From contig NC_088298.1 of assembly GCF_032854445.1 (NCBI RefSeq), positions 10,591,504-10,655,503 on the forward strand: a stretch of 64,000 nucleotides of DNA. The letters run 5' to 3'. The notes under the pieces are model-generated. The model searched no databases. It was not told the DNA's origin and worked only from the letters and a program-made list of their open reading frames with translations. This document shows positions 19,986 to 31,201 of the stretch, one piece after another (the stretch's first letter is position 1; each line of letters starts with the position of its first letter). Position numbers and translations under genes: made by a program. Source of the stretch: Liolophura sinensis. Lineage: Eukaryota > Mollusca > Polyplacophora > Chitonida > Chitonidae.

Positions 19986-22619
19986 ATCTAACCTAACACC
20001 TTCATGAGAAGACTGAAGGAATAGTACTGGAAGGCTAGAGGCCCGTTAAATGCGTGCTAGTAAACCTAGAAGTGAATCAGTTGCACTCCATTTTGGACAT
20101 TGATTGTCACTAACATCTTGTTTAGGGCATTACTGTAAACGTAGGAATTTATGTGTGGTGTCAGAATTGACCGCATCATGCAAATATGTTTATTGACGAT
20201 CCTCCCAAGGAGATTTTTTTGTACTTTTTTTTTTACATTCCCTGTGGGGATAATTGACTGCATATTCGCCAACAAAGAACAACTGCCCCCTCCTCTCCTG
20301 AATTTGATGTTTATTTTGGGTATTTATCGGAAATGAATTGTCCCTCCTTTCTAAAGGTCAAGCCTATTGGAATTTTTTTATAGATACATTAATTCCAGCG
20401 TCTTTGATTTTATTTGTGTTAATTCGGGAAAATTTACCTTCTTACTATCGAATCCAAACATATTTAATAAGTAGAAATGGGAACCATCAGTTGTGGACTG
20501 ATTTTGGATTGTCTTCACAAATTTCAGGACATAGAAAACCATCCAAGTTTGTGTGAATGCCCTAAAAGCACATTAATTAATGTGTTAATTATATATCAGA
20601 TTTTTAGGGTCGTGCTGATCAAGGTCCTCGCTTTTCAGTTGCTAGGTAACACCAAGCATGCGCACTATCTTTTATGTTTTGTCTTTGTAGAACAGGAAAT
20701 TGTCCTGCTCCAATTATTCTCCGGTGACCTTGGTGGTGAGGCCCTGTGCGGTCTTGCATGAAGTTCTGAGTTGACCCCTAGCGTTCTATCACAAGTATGA
20801 CGTGTGTCACACGTGGGAAAATTATTTTCTAAACGTCTTTGATATACTCTTCGGTTTTCTCTGCCCACAAAAATGACTGATCTTGTATCATAAGAACGAT
20901 CATGAGTATGGCGTTTAACAACTGTGAAATAAATAAACATTTTGGATGGATATCAAATTTATCAGTTCAAATGCATGCGGGTAAAATAAGCATGTACTGA
21001 AGAGCTGATACGATATTAATGATTTGTTCGCTCTCACAGTTAGGCCTATTTATTTGGCTAAACTGCACTGCAAACCAGGTGACTATCGCAGTGTTATTTT
21101 CATGAGTTATAATTAATAACTCATTTCAATCAAGTTTTGTGTAACGTGTTACATATTTGTTTGCCCTGTAAACGGACCTGTTGAAATGACTAAAGTGTGC
21201 CCCGGTGACAAAATATTAAGTGTTAAAACAAAAAAAAAAGAAAAAAAAATTAAATATTGAAAGGGTACATATTTTTTTCACATATTGTAAGGGAGCAATT
21301 TGAAGGAATAATTTCCAACTTGAAATCAAATCTGTAAGGTATTTAATCACTCCCAACCATGACATCTTTCATGTACCAAAGTTTGTTTATACTATCAATG
21401 CTATGTGTACATATATTGGGCTTAATGTTGTAAGCGTTAAAGCGAATTAAAAAAGGCCCAGTTTTGTTGCAGATGCTGAGCTATTTATTTTTTTATTTGA
21501 CATTTATATTTTCTTGGGGAAAACGGAAGAGGTATTCCTCAATATGACTTCAGTGTCATAAAAATACAACCTTTTTCTTTTCCAGTGCACTTTAGTGTTG
21601 TTATAAGAAAAGTATTAATTTTTTAAGTCTCCTAATTTTAAGACATGGACATCGGTGTTATTTTAGTGCTTTACATTACTTGTGGAAGTTATAAATTATA
21701 ACTTGCATTGACCCACAAGATGTTATATTGATGAATATTTTGGGAGATTTAATTGAATCCCTAGATGGACCAGATCTAGTCACCACATTTCTCGTCACCA
21801 TATTTCTCATATCCTCGGCGTAGGCAGGTTATAAACGTGTATGTCATAACAAGGGAGGCTGACCTGTTAGTGAGTTCGTCAAGGTTAAGCAGTTATAAGA
21901 GGCAGTCCCTTTATGACCCTTTATGACTTTTACATTGCTTTTTCACCCTGTGTTTTTCTTGCCATTTGATTTTTGTCAACCATGTTATATATTATTTTAT
22001 AAGTAGCGTGTATTTAGGGGGGGTTCAGCGGCATCCAAAGTCAGAATAGGTATTTTTCTTGAGCACAGCGTATATCTCCTGTCAGTAAATCAGTCAATCA
22101 CGATAGCGGTAAGTCAGTCTGCAGTTAGTAGAAATAATAACATTTATTTAATAAAAAATTTAGCTGTATAATATACCCCCCTTAATGGCGAAGTCACTGA
22201 AGTTACCACATGATTAGTTCTGTCAATATGTTCATACCGATTCTGATAAGGGAAGACTTAATGAAAGGGAAGCCGCTTTACAGCATGGAAATTTGTCGTC
22301 CAAAATCCATATTTATTTTTTACCACGTCAGGGCTACGTCGTTTTGAATTATTGTTTTTATTTCTGAATTATTAGCTGCGACAAAAAGCTCTGGTAGCAG
22401 TACTGTCTGTCTGGTTGGCCGCCAATAAAATTTTTAAAATGGCCCGTTCACTTAACAAGGGGCCTAAGTGTAAGACGACATCGATTTTTTTTTTTTGCAG
22501 CTATTGTGCATGTTTTATTGTGCTTTTTGGTACGCCACAGTTGCTGGTACTGAAAATCGTATGAGAAGTATAGAATCCCATTGGACGAGCAGTCTAGATG
22601 GTGACAAGTAGTAGATGTA

Positions 22620-22715
22620 ATTACGTGTAATGCCTGGTTCCCTCCTACCATAATGGTGGCCGCCGACGTATAAGTTTTACATTCTTGAGTAAAACTCCAA
22701 TCAGATTTATGAATG
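22620..22715 (+). mobile_element. SINE family A, 3' fragment
   Basis: GGTTCCCTCCTACCATAATG, GTGGCCGCCGACGTATAAG and a decayed TTCTTGAGTAAAACTCCAATC tail match the family core. Confidence 0.7.
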
Positions 22716-23389
22716 AAAACCCGGTTGACCCTCAGCCATGATAATATCAAAATTTTTGTTATCTATAATGCTAGATATGCAAAAAGCGTGAAACATTTTC
22801 TTGCCTTGTGAAATACAGCGAGTTAAATTTTCAAATCAAAATTTTATCCCAGAGAGCACTCCTTTGTATTGTGTTTGCAAGCAAAAATAACAATAAAGAC
22901 AAAAAAAACGGTCATCACTCAAGCTTCTCGGCTGACTTTGTGAATGTATAGTTTTTTGTACGGTGCTGAAATGTAGAATTCAAGGTACAGTGTACGAATA
23001 AATAAAATTGCTGTTTATAGGTAATTGTGACTTACGGCGTTATTTATTGAAGTCAGAATACAAATAAGTAGCCTTCTGTGTTTTATTGGAAGTCCCACTG
23101 AAAACGCTATCGAATAATACCCTTATTTAAGGTAAATGACTTAAAATTTCGTAAAATCGCTATCAGGTCATTGACACAAACATATGACTCTTCTATTTAC
23201 AAAATATAGAATCGGGCCCAGGTATGATGTGAATAAAAGCCCTTCCCTCTGAACCACTATAGTTCCCCCCCTCCCCCACCCCACCCACTTTTACTGTTTG
23301 TGCAAAGGATTTGGTAACACTAAGCGGTCTAACCTCGCCTGACCACGTGCGCAATCTATCCTTTAATGGAGATAGCTTGTCTGCCAGCA

Positions 23390-23505
23390 TGGTGACGTGT
23401 ATGTGGCAGTCTGCAGTAAATTGCCAAGGTTTAAAACCTGACCGCTTTCGTATAAGACAAATGTTCTTGGCGTTGAAAACAATCAAATAAATTATTAAAC
23501 GAATA
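23390..23505 (+). mobile_element. degenerate SINE 3' end
   Basis: GTCTGCAGTAAATTGCC, TTTCGTATAAGACAAATGTTC and TTGGCGTTGAAAACAATC then AAATAAATTATT parallel the family-A tail at low identity. Confidence 0.4.
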
Positions 23506-24020
23506 AATTTACTAAAAAGAAGAAAACAAAAACAGGGAACGGTAATCGTGAGTGTGGTATTTGGTGATATTTAAACTGACGAAAACTTTCATACGCATGC
23601 GCATGCTATGTGTGAATCTTGTGTTGTTTCTTTAATTTCTTCAGCTGACAAATTCTTGACTTTTTAAATTCATAACATGTTATCATTAGAACACGATTTC
23701 TCAATAATAATTTAATATAGAACTTCCAAATTTGGTACACATATCCTTCTTGTTGTGGGCCGAACCCTATAATATATAGCCGTTTTCTGTAATTTTCACC
23801 AAAAAATGGGGGCATGTGGTTTTACAAATATTCAGCGGAGCTTCTTCGTTTTCTGTTAGATGAAGTTCACATCGCCTTGATTTGCTTGTCAGATGGATGT
23901 AATTCGACAGCTGAACATATTTAGTGTGCATTTGAGTCTACACATCCGGCCGTGTATGCGCCACCTGTGGGTAAGCTCAAGAGTTACTGGCCAAAGGCAC
24001 GTGGTTTGATCCTAGTACTC

Positions 24021-24345
24021 CGACCGGTCTCGATGGCACAGTTGTTAGAGCATCCTCTTCAGGAGCGGTAGATCCAGGATTAATCCTGGGTCGAGTCACA
24101 CATAAGACCTTAAAACAGGAAGTTGTAGCTTGGCGTTCAGCATGAAGGGTATAGTGCAACGACTGGTTGTATAATGGCTCGGGCGGAGCAGCTTACTTGC
24201 CTTCAGTAAGGCGTCTCAGTGAAGCAGCACTAGATAAAAGAGCGGTGGAATTCCCTCCTACAACAAGGAGGCACATTACATGCACTCTAAGGATTCCCTC
24301 GTCGTCATAAGACTGAAAAATTGTTCAGTACGACGTTAAACCCCA
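24021..24345 (+). mobile_element. full-length SINE family B
   Basis: tRNA-derived head with A box TCGATGGCACAGTTG and B box GGGTCGAGTC, then GTGCAACGACTGGTTG, GCAGCACTAGATAA, AAGGAGGCACATTACATGCA and GAAAAATTGTTCAGTACGACG. Other copies lie at 12545 (+) and 55410 (-). This SINE architecture is common in mollusc genomes (from memory, not searched). Confidence 0.85.
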
Positions 24346-24590
24346 CCCCACCCTGTTTTGATCCCGGGTAGTCCTTGGTATGACCCCGCCCTGGTTTGAT
24401 CCCGGGTACGTCCTTGGTATGACCCCGCCCTGGTTTGATCTTGGGTACGTCCTTGGTATGACCCCACCCTGGTTTGATCCCGGGTACGTCCTTGGTATGA
24501 CCCCACCCTAGTTTGATCCCGGGTACGTCCTTGGTATGACCCCCGCCCTGGTTTGATCCCGAGTACGTATTTGGGTTCATCCGTGTATAT
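24346..24590. repeat. 39-bp minisatellite adjoining SINE B
   Basis: Six units of GACCCCGCCCTGGTTTGATC plus CCGGGTACGTCCTTGGTAT. It starts directly at the SINE-B tail, suggesting the array grew from the insertion site. The 13-residue repeat frame on the minus strand is not a gene. Confidence 0.92.
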
Positions 24591-25108
24591 GTGGAATGAG
24601 GATACGGTTTCTCAGGATAAACTACTTAGGACAAAGCTTCCAAATTTGGTACACACATTCCCATCATTCAAAAAATGGGCCCGAATGTTGGAAAGTGTAT
24701 TAGCTAATACAGGTATTAAGTCCTATTATTTATAATTTTAATGAAACATAGCAACCATTTCAGTTGTCCAAAGCCAAAGTGTAACAGCAGAAGATTTAGT
24801 TTTATTGGTTATATTGTTACGCAATTATTAGAAAAGTACAAAATTGAAGACTTGGCTTAAAGTTAAATCTGGTATTGAATCTCAAGAAAGGTTTAAACAA
24901 TTGGACCCAGATTAGGCCTATCAGTTTTTTTAATTTTTTTGATTTCTTCATTTTGCAAATTTTTGACAATTTTAATTCAGAACATGTTTTATCATGAGGA
25001 CAGGATTTCACTAATAGCATTTGATATAAAACTTCCAGATTTGATGTACACATCCTCCTCGCTGTGGAAATAACCTGTAAGAAGCTGTTTTCTGTGCTTT
25101 TCACATAA

Positions 25109-25370
25109 ACGGGGCTCAGTTTGTTACCGCGCAGGGTAATGGCCCAGAAGCCTCTCACCAATGTGGTCGCTGTGAGTTCAAGTCCGGCTCATGCTGGCTT
25201 CCTCTCCGGCCGTACGTGAGAATGTCTGTCAGCAATATGGGGATGGTCGTGCGTTTCCCCCGAGGTGTGCCCGTTTTTCTCCCACCATAATGCTGGCCGC
25301 CGTGGTATAAGAGAAATATTCTTGAGTAAAACAGAAATCAAATAAATAAATGAAATAAATAAACGGAGCA
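25109..25370 (+). mobile_element. SINE family A, near full length
   Basis: Head GGGGCTCAGTTTGTTACCGC is slightly decayed; the B box GAGTTCAAGTCCGGC, body and AAATAAATAAATG tail are present. ATAAACGG on both sides may be a short target-site duplication. Confidence 0.88.
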
Positions 25371-25539
25371 TATGTACTTCACAAAGACCCAGCACATTTT
25401 CTTTGTCTTCTTCGCCTTACTTTACTTGAGAAATGGATAGAAGTCCACAGCTGATGTGCATTGGGGCCTCCACATGCAGCTTGCACTTCCACATGCAGTT
25501 TGCACGGGTCACATTACAAACCAATGTGCGCCAAGCACC

Positions 25540-26285
25540 TAACAAATTATCATTCAATATGCCAGACAAACTATCCAACATTATCAAACAGTATGCCTCA
25601 AGCACCTGATAATCTATCTGACATTATTAACCGATGCGCTTCAAGTTCTTGGTAAACTATCCAGCATTAGTAACCCATGTGTGTCATGTTCGTATGCGAC
25701 ATTACCATAAAGTGTGCGTCAGGTTCCTGACAAACTATGCGACATTATCATTAAGAGTGCGTCAAGTGTCGGACAAACTATGCGACATTTTCATTAAGTG
25801 TGCGTCAAGTTCCTGACAAACTATGCAACATTATCATTAAATGTGCATCAAGTTCCAGACGAACTATGCGACATTACCATTAAGTGTGCGTGAAGTTCGA
25901 GACAAACTATGCGACACTAGCATTAAGTGTGCGTCAAATGCCCCACAAACCATGCAACATTATCATTGAGCGTGCGTCAAGTTCCTGACAAACTATGCGA
26001 CATTACCATTAAGTGTGCGTCAAGTTCGTGAGAAACTATGCGACATTACCATTAACTGTGCGTCAAGTTGCTAACAAACTATGCGACATTACCATCTAAT
26101 GTGCGTCAAGTTCGTGAGAAACTATGCGACATTATCATTAAATGTGCATCAAGTTCCTAACAAACTATGCAACATTACCATTAGGTGTGCGTCAAGTGCC
26201 GGACGAACTATGCGACATGATCGTGAAGTGTGTGTTAAGTGCCGGAAAAAATATCGGACGTTATTAATGTGCGCCAAATAAATGG
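25540..26285. repeat. 43-bp minisatellite, about 16 copies
   Basis: Unit ATTACCATTAAGTGTGCGTC plus AAGTTCCTGACAAACTATGC and GAC. Copies before 25640 are much more diverged and fade out near 25500. Confidence 0.92.
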
Positions 26286-26600
26286 TAAACTATCCTATAT
26301 TATCGACCAAAGTACCTGGCAAACGAAGCTATGCACATGTGCAGTGAAGGCAAAACATGTTGCCAGAAATAAGATTATAGAAAGCGTTCAATTATACTCG
26401 TGTAACTGTTGAACCAATTGTATATTTATATATACCGGGCATAAGAGCTTGGTGCATGGTCAGCTTTATCGGCAGAGGAAACCAGAGTGCCCCGATCAAA
26501 CCACCGCCCTTCGATAGCTATCTACATGGTAAAACCCTATGATTCGAAGTCCCATTCAACAATATATGTATTCTATTTCTACATAAAATAACGAAGACAG
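26286..26600. other. spacer between minisatellite and NR4A 3' end
   Basis: Nothing recognisable; single-copy looking AT-rich sequence. Confidence 0.4.
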
Positions 26601-26620
26601 TTGTATATTTTTGTTTGATC

Positions 26621-26626
26621 TTTATT
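26621..26626 (-). promoter_or_regulatory. NR4A: candidate poly(A) signal AATAAA
   Basis: TTTATT on the + strand, AATAAA on the transcript strand, about 4.3 kb past the NR4A stop codon. Followed on the minus strand by T/G-containing sequence. It is a candidate only. Confidence 0.4.
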
Positions 26627-26805
26627 TTCAGTCCCGCATATGGAGATACACAGTGACTGTTGACAATATGATACTTAGCAATCTATAGCTTCAGTCCGCC
26701 TATTGAGTCCTTGGGAATAGGCGTACAAAGGGGCTTGTAAAAGTGGTAATAAATGAACCAACGAGCAAAAAAAATATCCACGAGCACTACCATCCAATCC
26801 AGATG

Positions 26806-26829
26806 AAAATAAATAAGTAAATAAATTAA
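26806..26829 (-). promoter_or_regulatory. NR4A: AU-rich element in the candidate NR4A 3' UTR
   Basis: On the minus strand this reads TTAATTTATTTACTT then ATTTATTTT, with three ATTTA pentamers and the nonamer TTATTTATT. Such elements destabilise immediate-early mRNAs, and NR4A messages are known to be short-lived. The + strand AAATAAAT pattern could also be an old SINE tail, but no SINE body adjoins it. Confidence 0.45.
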
Positions 26830-27769
26830 CGAACACAAATGTTTTTCCACAGGTGTAAAACTTAAAAAGACAGAATATACAGGACTGTATTCAGTCAAAA
26901 CGGCTTGATTTGGTAATTAATATAACTGCTTTTGACGGAGCTTTTCAGGAAATACTCATCGAAATATAACACAGAGTAGAAAACGTTCGATAATGTTTCG
27001 GAATTCTATCTGTATAACAACCGTTTTCATTGGATGTAAATCGCAACCAAAAACCTACGTAACAACTCTTCCCATTGAATGAGTCAGAACCAAAGCCATG
27101 TAACAACGGATTCCATTGGATAAGTCACCTTGGAAGGAAATGCTCTTTCCTTTTTTTTTTACAATACGATCTAACAAGCAAATAGATCAACAAATAGTTT
27201 AGTCTTTACTCTCTCTCTTTTCGTAGCCAGTACAAATATATATATTTAGGGCATACACGTTTAGGAAGTACATGGTAAAAATGTAATAAACACCAAGAGG
27301 TCAAGTACAAACTTTTAGTATTGTTTATGAGGATTTCTTGTTTTCACAATAAGGTAAGAAATGTCTTCAGTTATCACTGATGTGTATATTTCCCGCTCCA
27401 CGCGGTAACATGACACCGGTAGTTTGATACCACTTATGGAGTTTCTCGTAAATATACAAGGCTTAAAGGGTATAGCGTAACCTCACTGAACTTACATCAC
27501 ACTCCGTGGACACGAAACAGTGTCCGTTCTGGACCAACTATATCTCTCTACGTCACGCCAAAGCAATATTTCCAAGACAAACTTTGGTAACTTCAGCGTT
27601 TATGTCTCGAAAAGGTAACCAGGGGGTCAGAATGGATATGAGAAAAAAATATCTGTAGACAGAACTTTCTATACAGCGGACATGGCCGGGAATTCTGGGA
27701 TACATACTCTATAGACAAAAATTTCACTTCATTCGATTCATTGAGGCATAAATCACGCGACACTGTAAG

Positions 27770-27777
27770 TGACGTCA
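27770..27777. promoter_or_regulatory. perfect CRE palindrome
   Basis: TGACGTCA, the CREB/ATF site, within the candidate NR4A 3' UTR. Confidence 0.6.
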
Positions 27778-28060
27778 CAACACCACCTTACATCGTCACT
27801 AGACAAAAATATCGATGCAGACATCAAACTCGAAGAAAAAAAATTGAAATAATTGATCGTGTTCTACAATACCACAAAAATGTTACACCATCTAATGTTA
27901 CCAGCAATAATAATTATAATAATAATTGTTACTATAGCGTTATTAAATAATGCAAGAATACCATCTGTTCTTGGTCCAATATGACTAGATATTGTGAACG
28001 ACTCAGAACATTGCTCAAATATAGTCTGTGGCTATTTACAAACAAGAGTCTTTCCGGAAA

Positions 28061-28128
28061 TGACGTCACGAATGCAGAGCGCGCGCCCCGGAAGATACGC
28101 CCATGTGCAGGACCTGCGCAGTATATAC
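28061..28128 (+). promoter_or_regulatory. promoter-like block: CRE, CpG-rich stretch, TATA
   Basis: TGACGTCA at 28061-28068 is followed by GCGCGCGCCCCGG and, 53 bp after the CRE, TATATAC at 28122-28128. The arrangement parallels the block at 46439-46532. If active it would drive a + strand transcript antisense to NR4A. No initiator or exon is proven. Confidence 0.35.
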
Positions 28129-28854
28129 GTACAGAAATATACAAAAATACACCGACTGACTGTATGTTTACCAGCTATCACATCTTAATACGGATTAACA
28201 AAATGCAAATACTATAGGCTTGGGGGGTGGGGCGAGATGACAAAAAAAAACAGAAGATTGCACCGCCATTTATATACAGTTATGGATTGATGGTTCGGAG
28301 AATGTAATGTAATGAGACTTACGACCAAGAAATGAAATGGGGTTCATTTGGCAACCATTCGTGAAATGGGGTCCATTTGGCAACCACTCATGAAATGGGA
28401 TCGAACAGACTACAGCATGCCATATCAGGTCCGGTAACTACATCACCAGCTCAACCCTTTCATTTTACAACATAGGGTCATATTGGCATCTGATTCGCCT
28501 GTATCGCGGCTTTTTAGATCAACAGCAAAAATAGTCAGTCTCATAGAAAAGCACTGGTACGCCAAACCTTAAGTCAGACAACAGCAAAAATGGGGTAAAG
28601 GTGTCAAGCACGTGGTAGGACTATCGGCTATCTGAAAGAGTTTGCTGAAAAAAAATCTAACAGCTTGAATAAACAAAACTAGCTGCAAAACCCACAATAT
28701 CCACTAACGGCGACCAAAAAAAAAAAAAAAAAAAAAACAAAGAAAGAAAAGAAAATATAAGAGTGCATCACATTAAAATTCAAACGTCACGTATATCCTA
28801 CAACATCAAATTACGCCATTTAAACTTCAGTGTGGAACTTTAAATGTAAAGCCC

Positions 28855-28937
28855 ATGACGTGACACGACGTCAAACAGGCATAACATGACGTCACATGAA
28901 CAGCAAAGGCTTAAACAAGTATACAGCGGGACGTCAT
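28855..28937. promoter_or_regulatory. CRE and half-CRE cluster
   Basis: ATGACGTGACACGACGTCA at about 28855, a perfect TGACGTCA at 28887-28894 and GACGTCAT near 28931 fall within 85 bp, suggesting a CREB/ATF-responsive element. Confidence 0.4.
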
Positions 28938-30459
28938 TTATCAAGGCCTCGGAAATTTTCCAAGAACAAAGCCTGCACATGACAAGAAATTCACGGAAAT
29001 GTATGTTTGAAATAATAACATAAGCATGAAAGCGACATCAAACGAATGCAGTTTGTGCGTATCAGTTCATTATTACATCTTAGACTGTTGTGAGTATTGA
29101 TCACGGCATACTTAGCAAACCACCTTAATATAGCTCCAGTTATTTAGATGCCTTCAATGATCATACGAACCAATAGAGGCCATTAAAAAAAATACCGATT
29201 TTTAACACTAAAATCCCTTTGAAAAAAACATTGACCAGTTCTGAAATGATCCTTCTGAACTGTCTTTAAAAAAAGTATTTTGCTTTTAAATTTTATGAAA
29301 TGCTTTCCACATAACTGGTCTTTTTTTCAAAAGTGAATCATATTTTATAACCTGAAAATTTTGATTTCAAAGCTAGTTAATTTGTTTATCAAAACTGACA
29401 TTTTCTTTCGTACGAAATTCAAATCTTAATTAGTAGGCATACTGATCAAGCCTAGATTTGCCGCATTCTGCAAAAAGGACTGAAACCTTTAATCAAGGTC
29501 TATTAGCCCAGAAACATGGCGAATTCAAGCTTCAGGCAAAGAGGGTCGTCATGGCACCCAGATGGGATGTCATCGGAGAGCTAGCACCATTTTACACAGA
29601 TTGAATATTATGACGACAAAGGGCAAGATTAAAATAAAAAGGGAATAAATTGAATACCCTGCTTTGTGGTTGTGGGGGGTGAAAGTGTAGGTTCGGATTC
29701 AATCTGAGAGAATTCTGCTGAGTCATCTGTTCCATCGACATCAACAACAAACAAAAGTTTCAGATATGATTTCTTGCGGGAAAAATCAAGTCATTTGGCT
29801 ACCCCGGGATGAGATGAAGAAAAATACTGGGCCGAGGAGTTTTGGAAATGTTAGGATGCTGTGAGATCTTAACAGTTCGGAATGTGATGAAGAATCAGAA
29901 GATGGTGTAATGGTTTGCCGGAACCAGAGGCTCGCGCGTGAACGCCATTTTGAATGCGGCATTATGGGAGTGGAAGAGAAATGCAATATACTTCTTGCAA
30001 TATAGTTTAACGGTATTGATCTGCAAAAAATAAAAATAACTCATTACTCAAATGGTTTTCTACGATTTCCAGCGAAAAGAAAAACGCCATGCACTGTATT
30101 AGTAATCTAAATGGCGCGACTAGATTTGAAAAACTTGTGTCGCCAGTTCAATGCTAAGTTGATAAATTAAAGGGGCAATATTTTGCATGTAGAAAAAACA
30201 GACTAATAGCAACTAATGCGAAGCGACATTGCATAAAAAAGCCCCAAACATGGCCAATAAAACTTCTGGGCCCGCTAAAAAAATTCCGAGCCCAAATATA
30301 CGATGCCAATAATTCCAAATTTACATACATGTATAATGAGAAGGTGGAAGCTGACGATGGATTTTCAAATTACCCATTAGAGATGACATCACAAAACAAG
30401 AACACCTAAACACTCTGACAAACAAAACATTATGCCTTATTTCACGAATAATGCTGTTA

Positions 30460-30512
30460 CATACGCACACGCACACACACATATATATGTATATTTATAT
30501 ATATATAGAGAG
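30460..30512. repeat. (CA)n/(TA)n microsatellite
   Basis: ACGCACACGCACACACACAT followed by ATATATGTATATTTATATAT. Short and imperfect. Confidence 0.85.
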
Positions 30513-30941
30513 AACTAAAGTAACAAAATCATAAACATCAAGCAATTGCTGTATGGGGAAACACAGAAATAAATTAAAAATGCGATAAAAAGGATTGAAC
30601 AAGTAAAAACAAAACACAATAATCTCAATAAATGGTGTTTTCAATGCAGTACATGTTTATACTTACGCTTTAAAAACCAACATTTCGGTAAAAAGATGTA
30701 AAAGTGTCAGTGGGTGGTGGACGTGTGGGTGGTGGAAAGGGCGGGGGAAGTCCGGCGATGTGTTAGCTCAGTGATGACGGAAAACAATGTAGGCTAAATA
30801 CAAAACTCCGACATAATAACGTAAATGAATGCTGCCAAATACAAAAACGATCGTCTTTGGCGTAGATTATGCAAAAAACAGTGCGAAATTCCACACGTGG
30901 TCCTAAACTACCTATTTAACGCAAGAGGGGGGTAACTCGGC

Positions 30942-31201
30942 TTAAAATGGGAGCTTACTGGTTAAAAACAGACTTTCTATTATTGGTGGCGCTTGAACCA
31001 TGTCTTCCAGTTTGAGATAAAAGAGTCTCTGGAGCCCTTCACGACTCAGTGACCTGAGTTCTGCAATTTTTCCCAGAATGGTGGAGAAGAAATGAGGTTT
31101 TCTCTGGGCTTCACTGTTGTATGTGCAATGATCGCGCAAAGTGTCTAAGATCTTTAGCTGTAAGTCCTCCATCTTTTTCGGTTCCTTCAGACCATGGCGT
31201 A
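30942..31201 (-). CDS. NR4A: NR4A terminal exon
   Basis: 85 codons and TAA at 30942-30944, acceptor TTTCCATTTCAG. Encodes [14 protein letters not shown] to the AF-2 end [11 protein letters not shown], which has one residue more before LPF than vertebrate LFLDTLPF. Confidence 0.95.

Larger units (their letters stand above)
19986..24020. other. intergenic region between the convergent genes
   Basis: No recognisable coding exon. It holds SINE-tail remnants near 20890-20940 (GTATGGCGTTTAACA then AATAAATAAA), at 22620-22715 and at 23390-23505, T-rich stretches, and short open frames that resemble nothing known. Confidence 0.5.
23625..25105. repeat. three related dispersed repeat fragments
   Basis: Segments at 23625-23815, 24600-24690 and 24940-25105 share TTCTTC..AAATTTTTGAC-type sequence and ACTTCCAAATTTGGTACACA. 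At 23625 and 24940 there is also GTTTTCTGT(A/G)(A/C)TTTTCAC. They look like fragments of one unidentified dispersed element; SINE family B and a minisatellite lie between them. Confidence 0.5.
26600..30941 (-). other. NR4A: candidate long 3' UTR of NR4A
   Basis: Going downstream from the NR4A stop, the first AATAAA I find on the minus strand is at 26621-26626, implying a 3' UTR of about 4.3 kb. An AU-rich element sits about 200 nt before it. Unlike the neighbouring DNA, the interval holds no family-A or family-B SINE. It contains several CRE palindromes, an A-run near 28720 and a (CA)n(TA)n stretch at 30460. Alternative, shorter 3' ends using variant signals are possible. Confidence 0.4.

Noticed and set aside
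14032-20360. NR4A binding sites (AAAGGTCA at 14032 and 20353) as evidence that NR4A regulates the desaturase
   Set aside because: About 2.5 such octamers are expected by chance in 64 kb and only three were found, so there is no enrichment.
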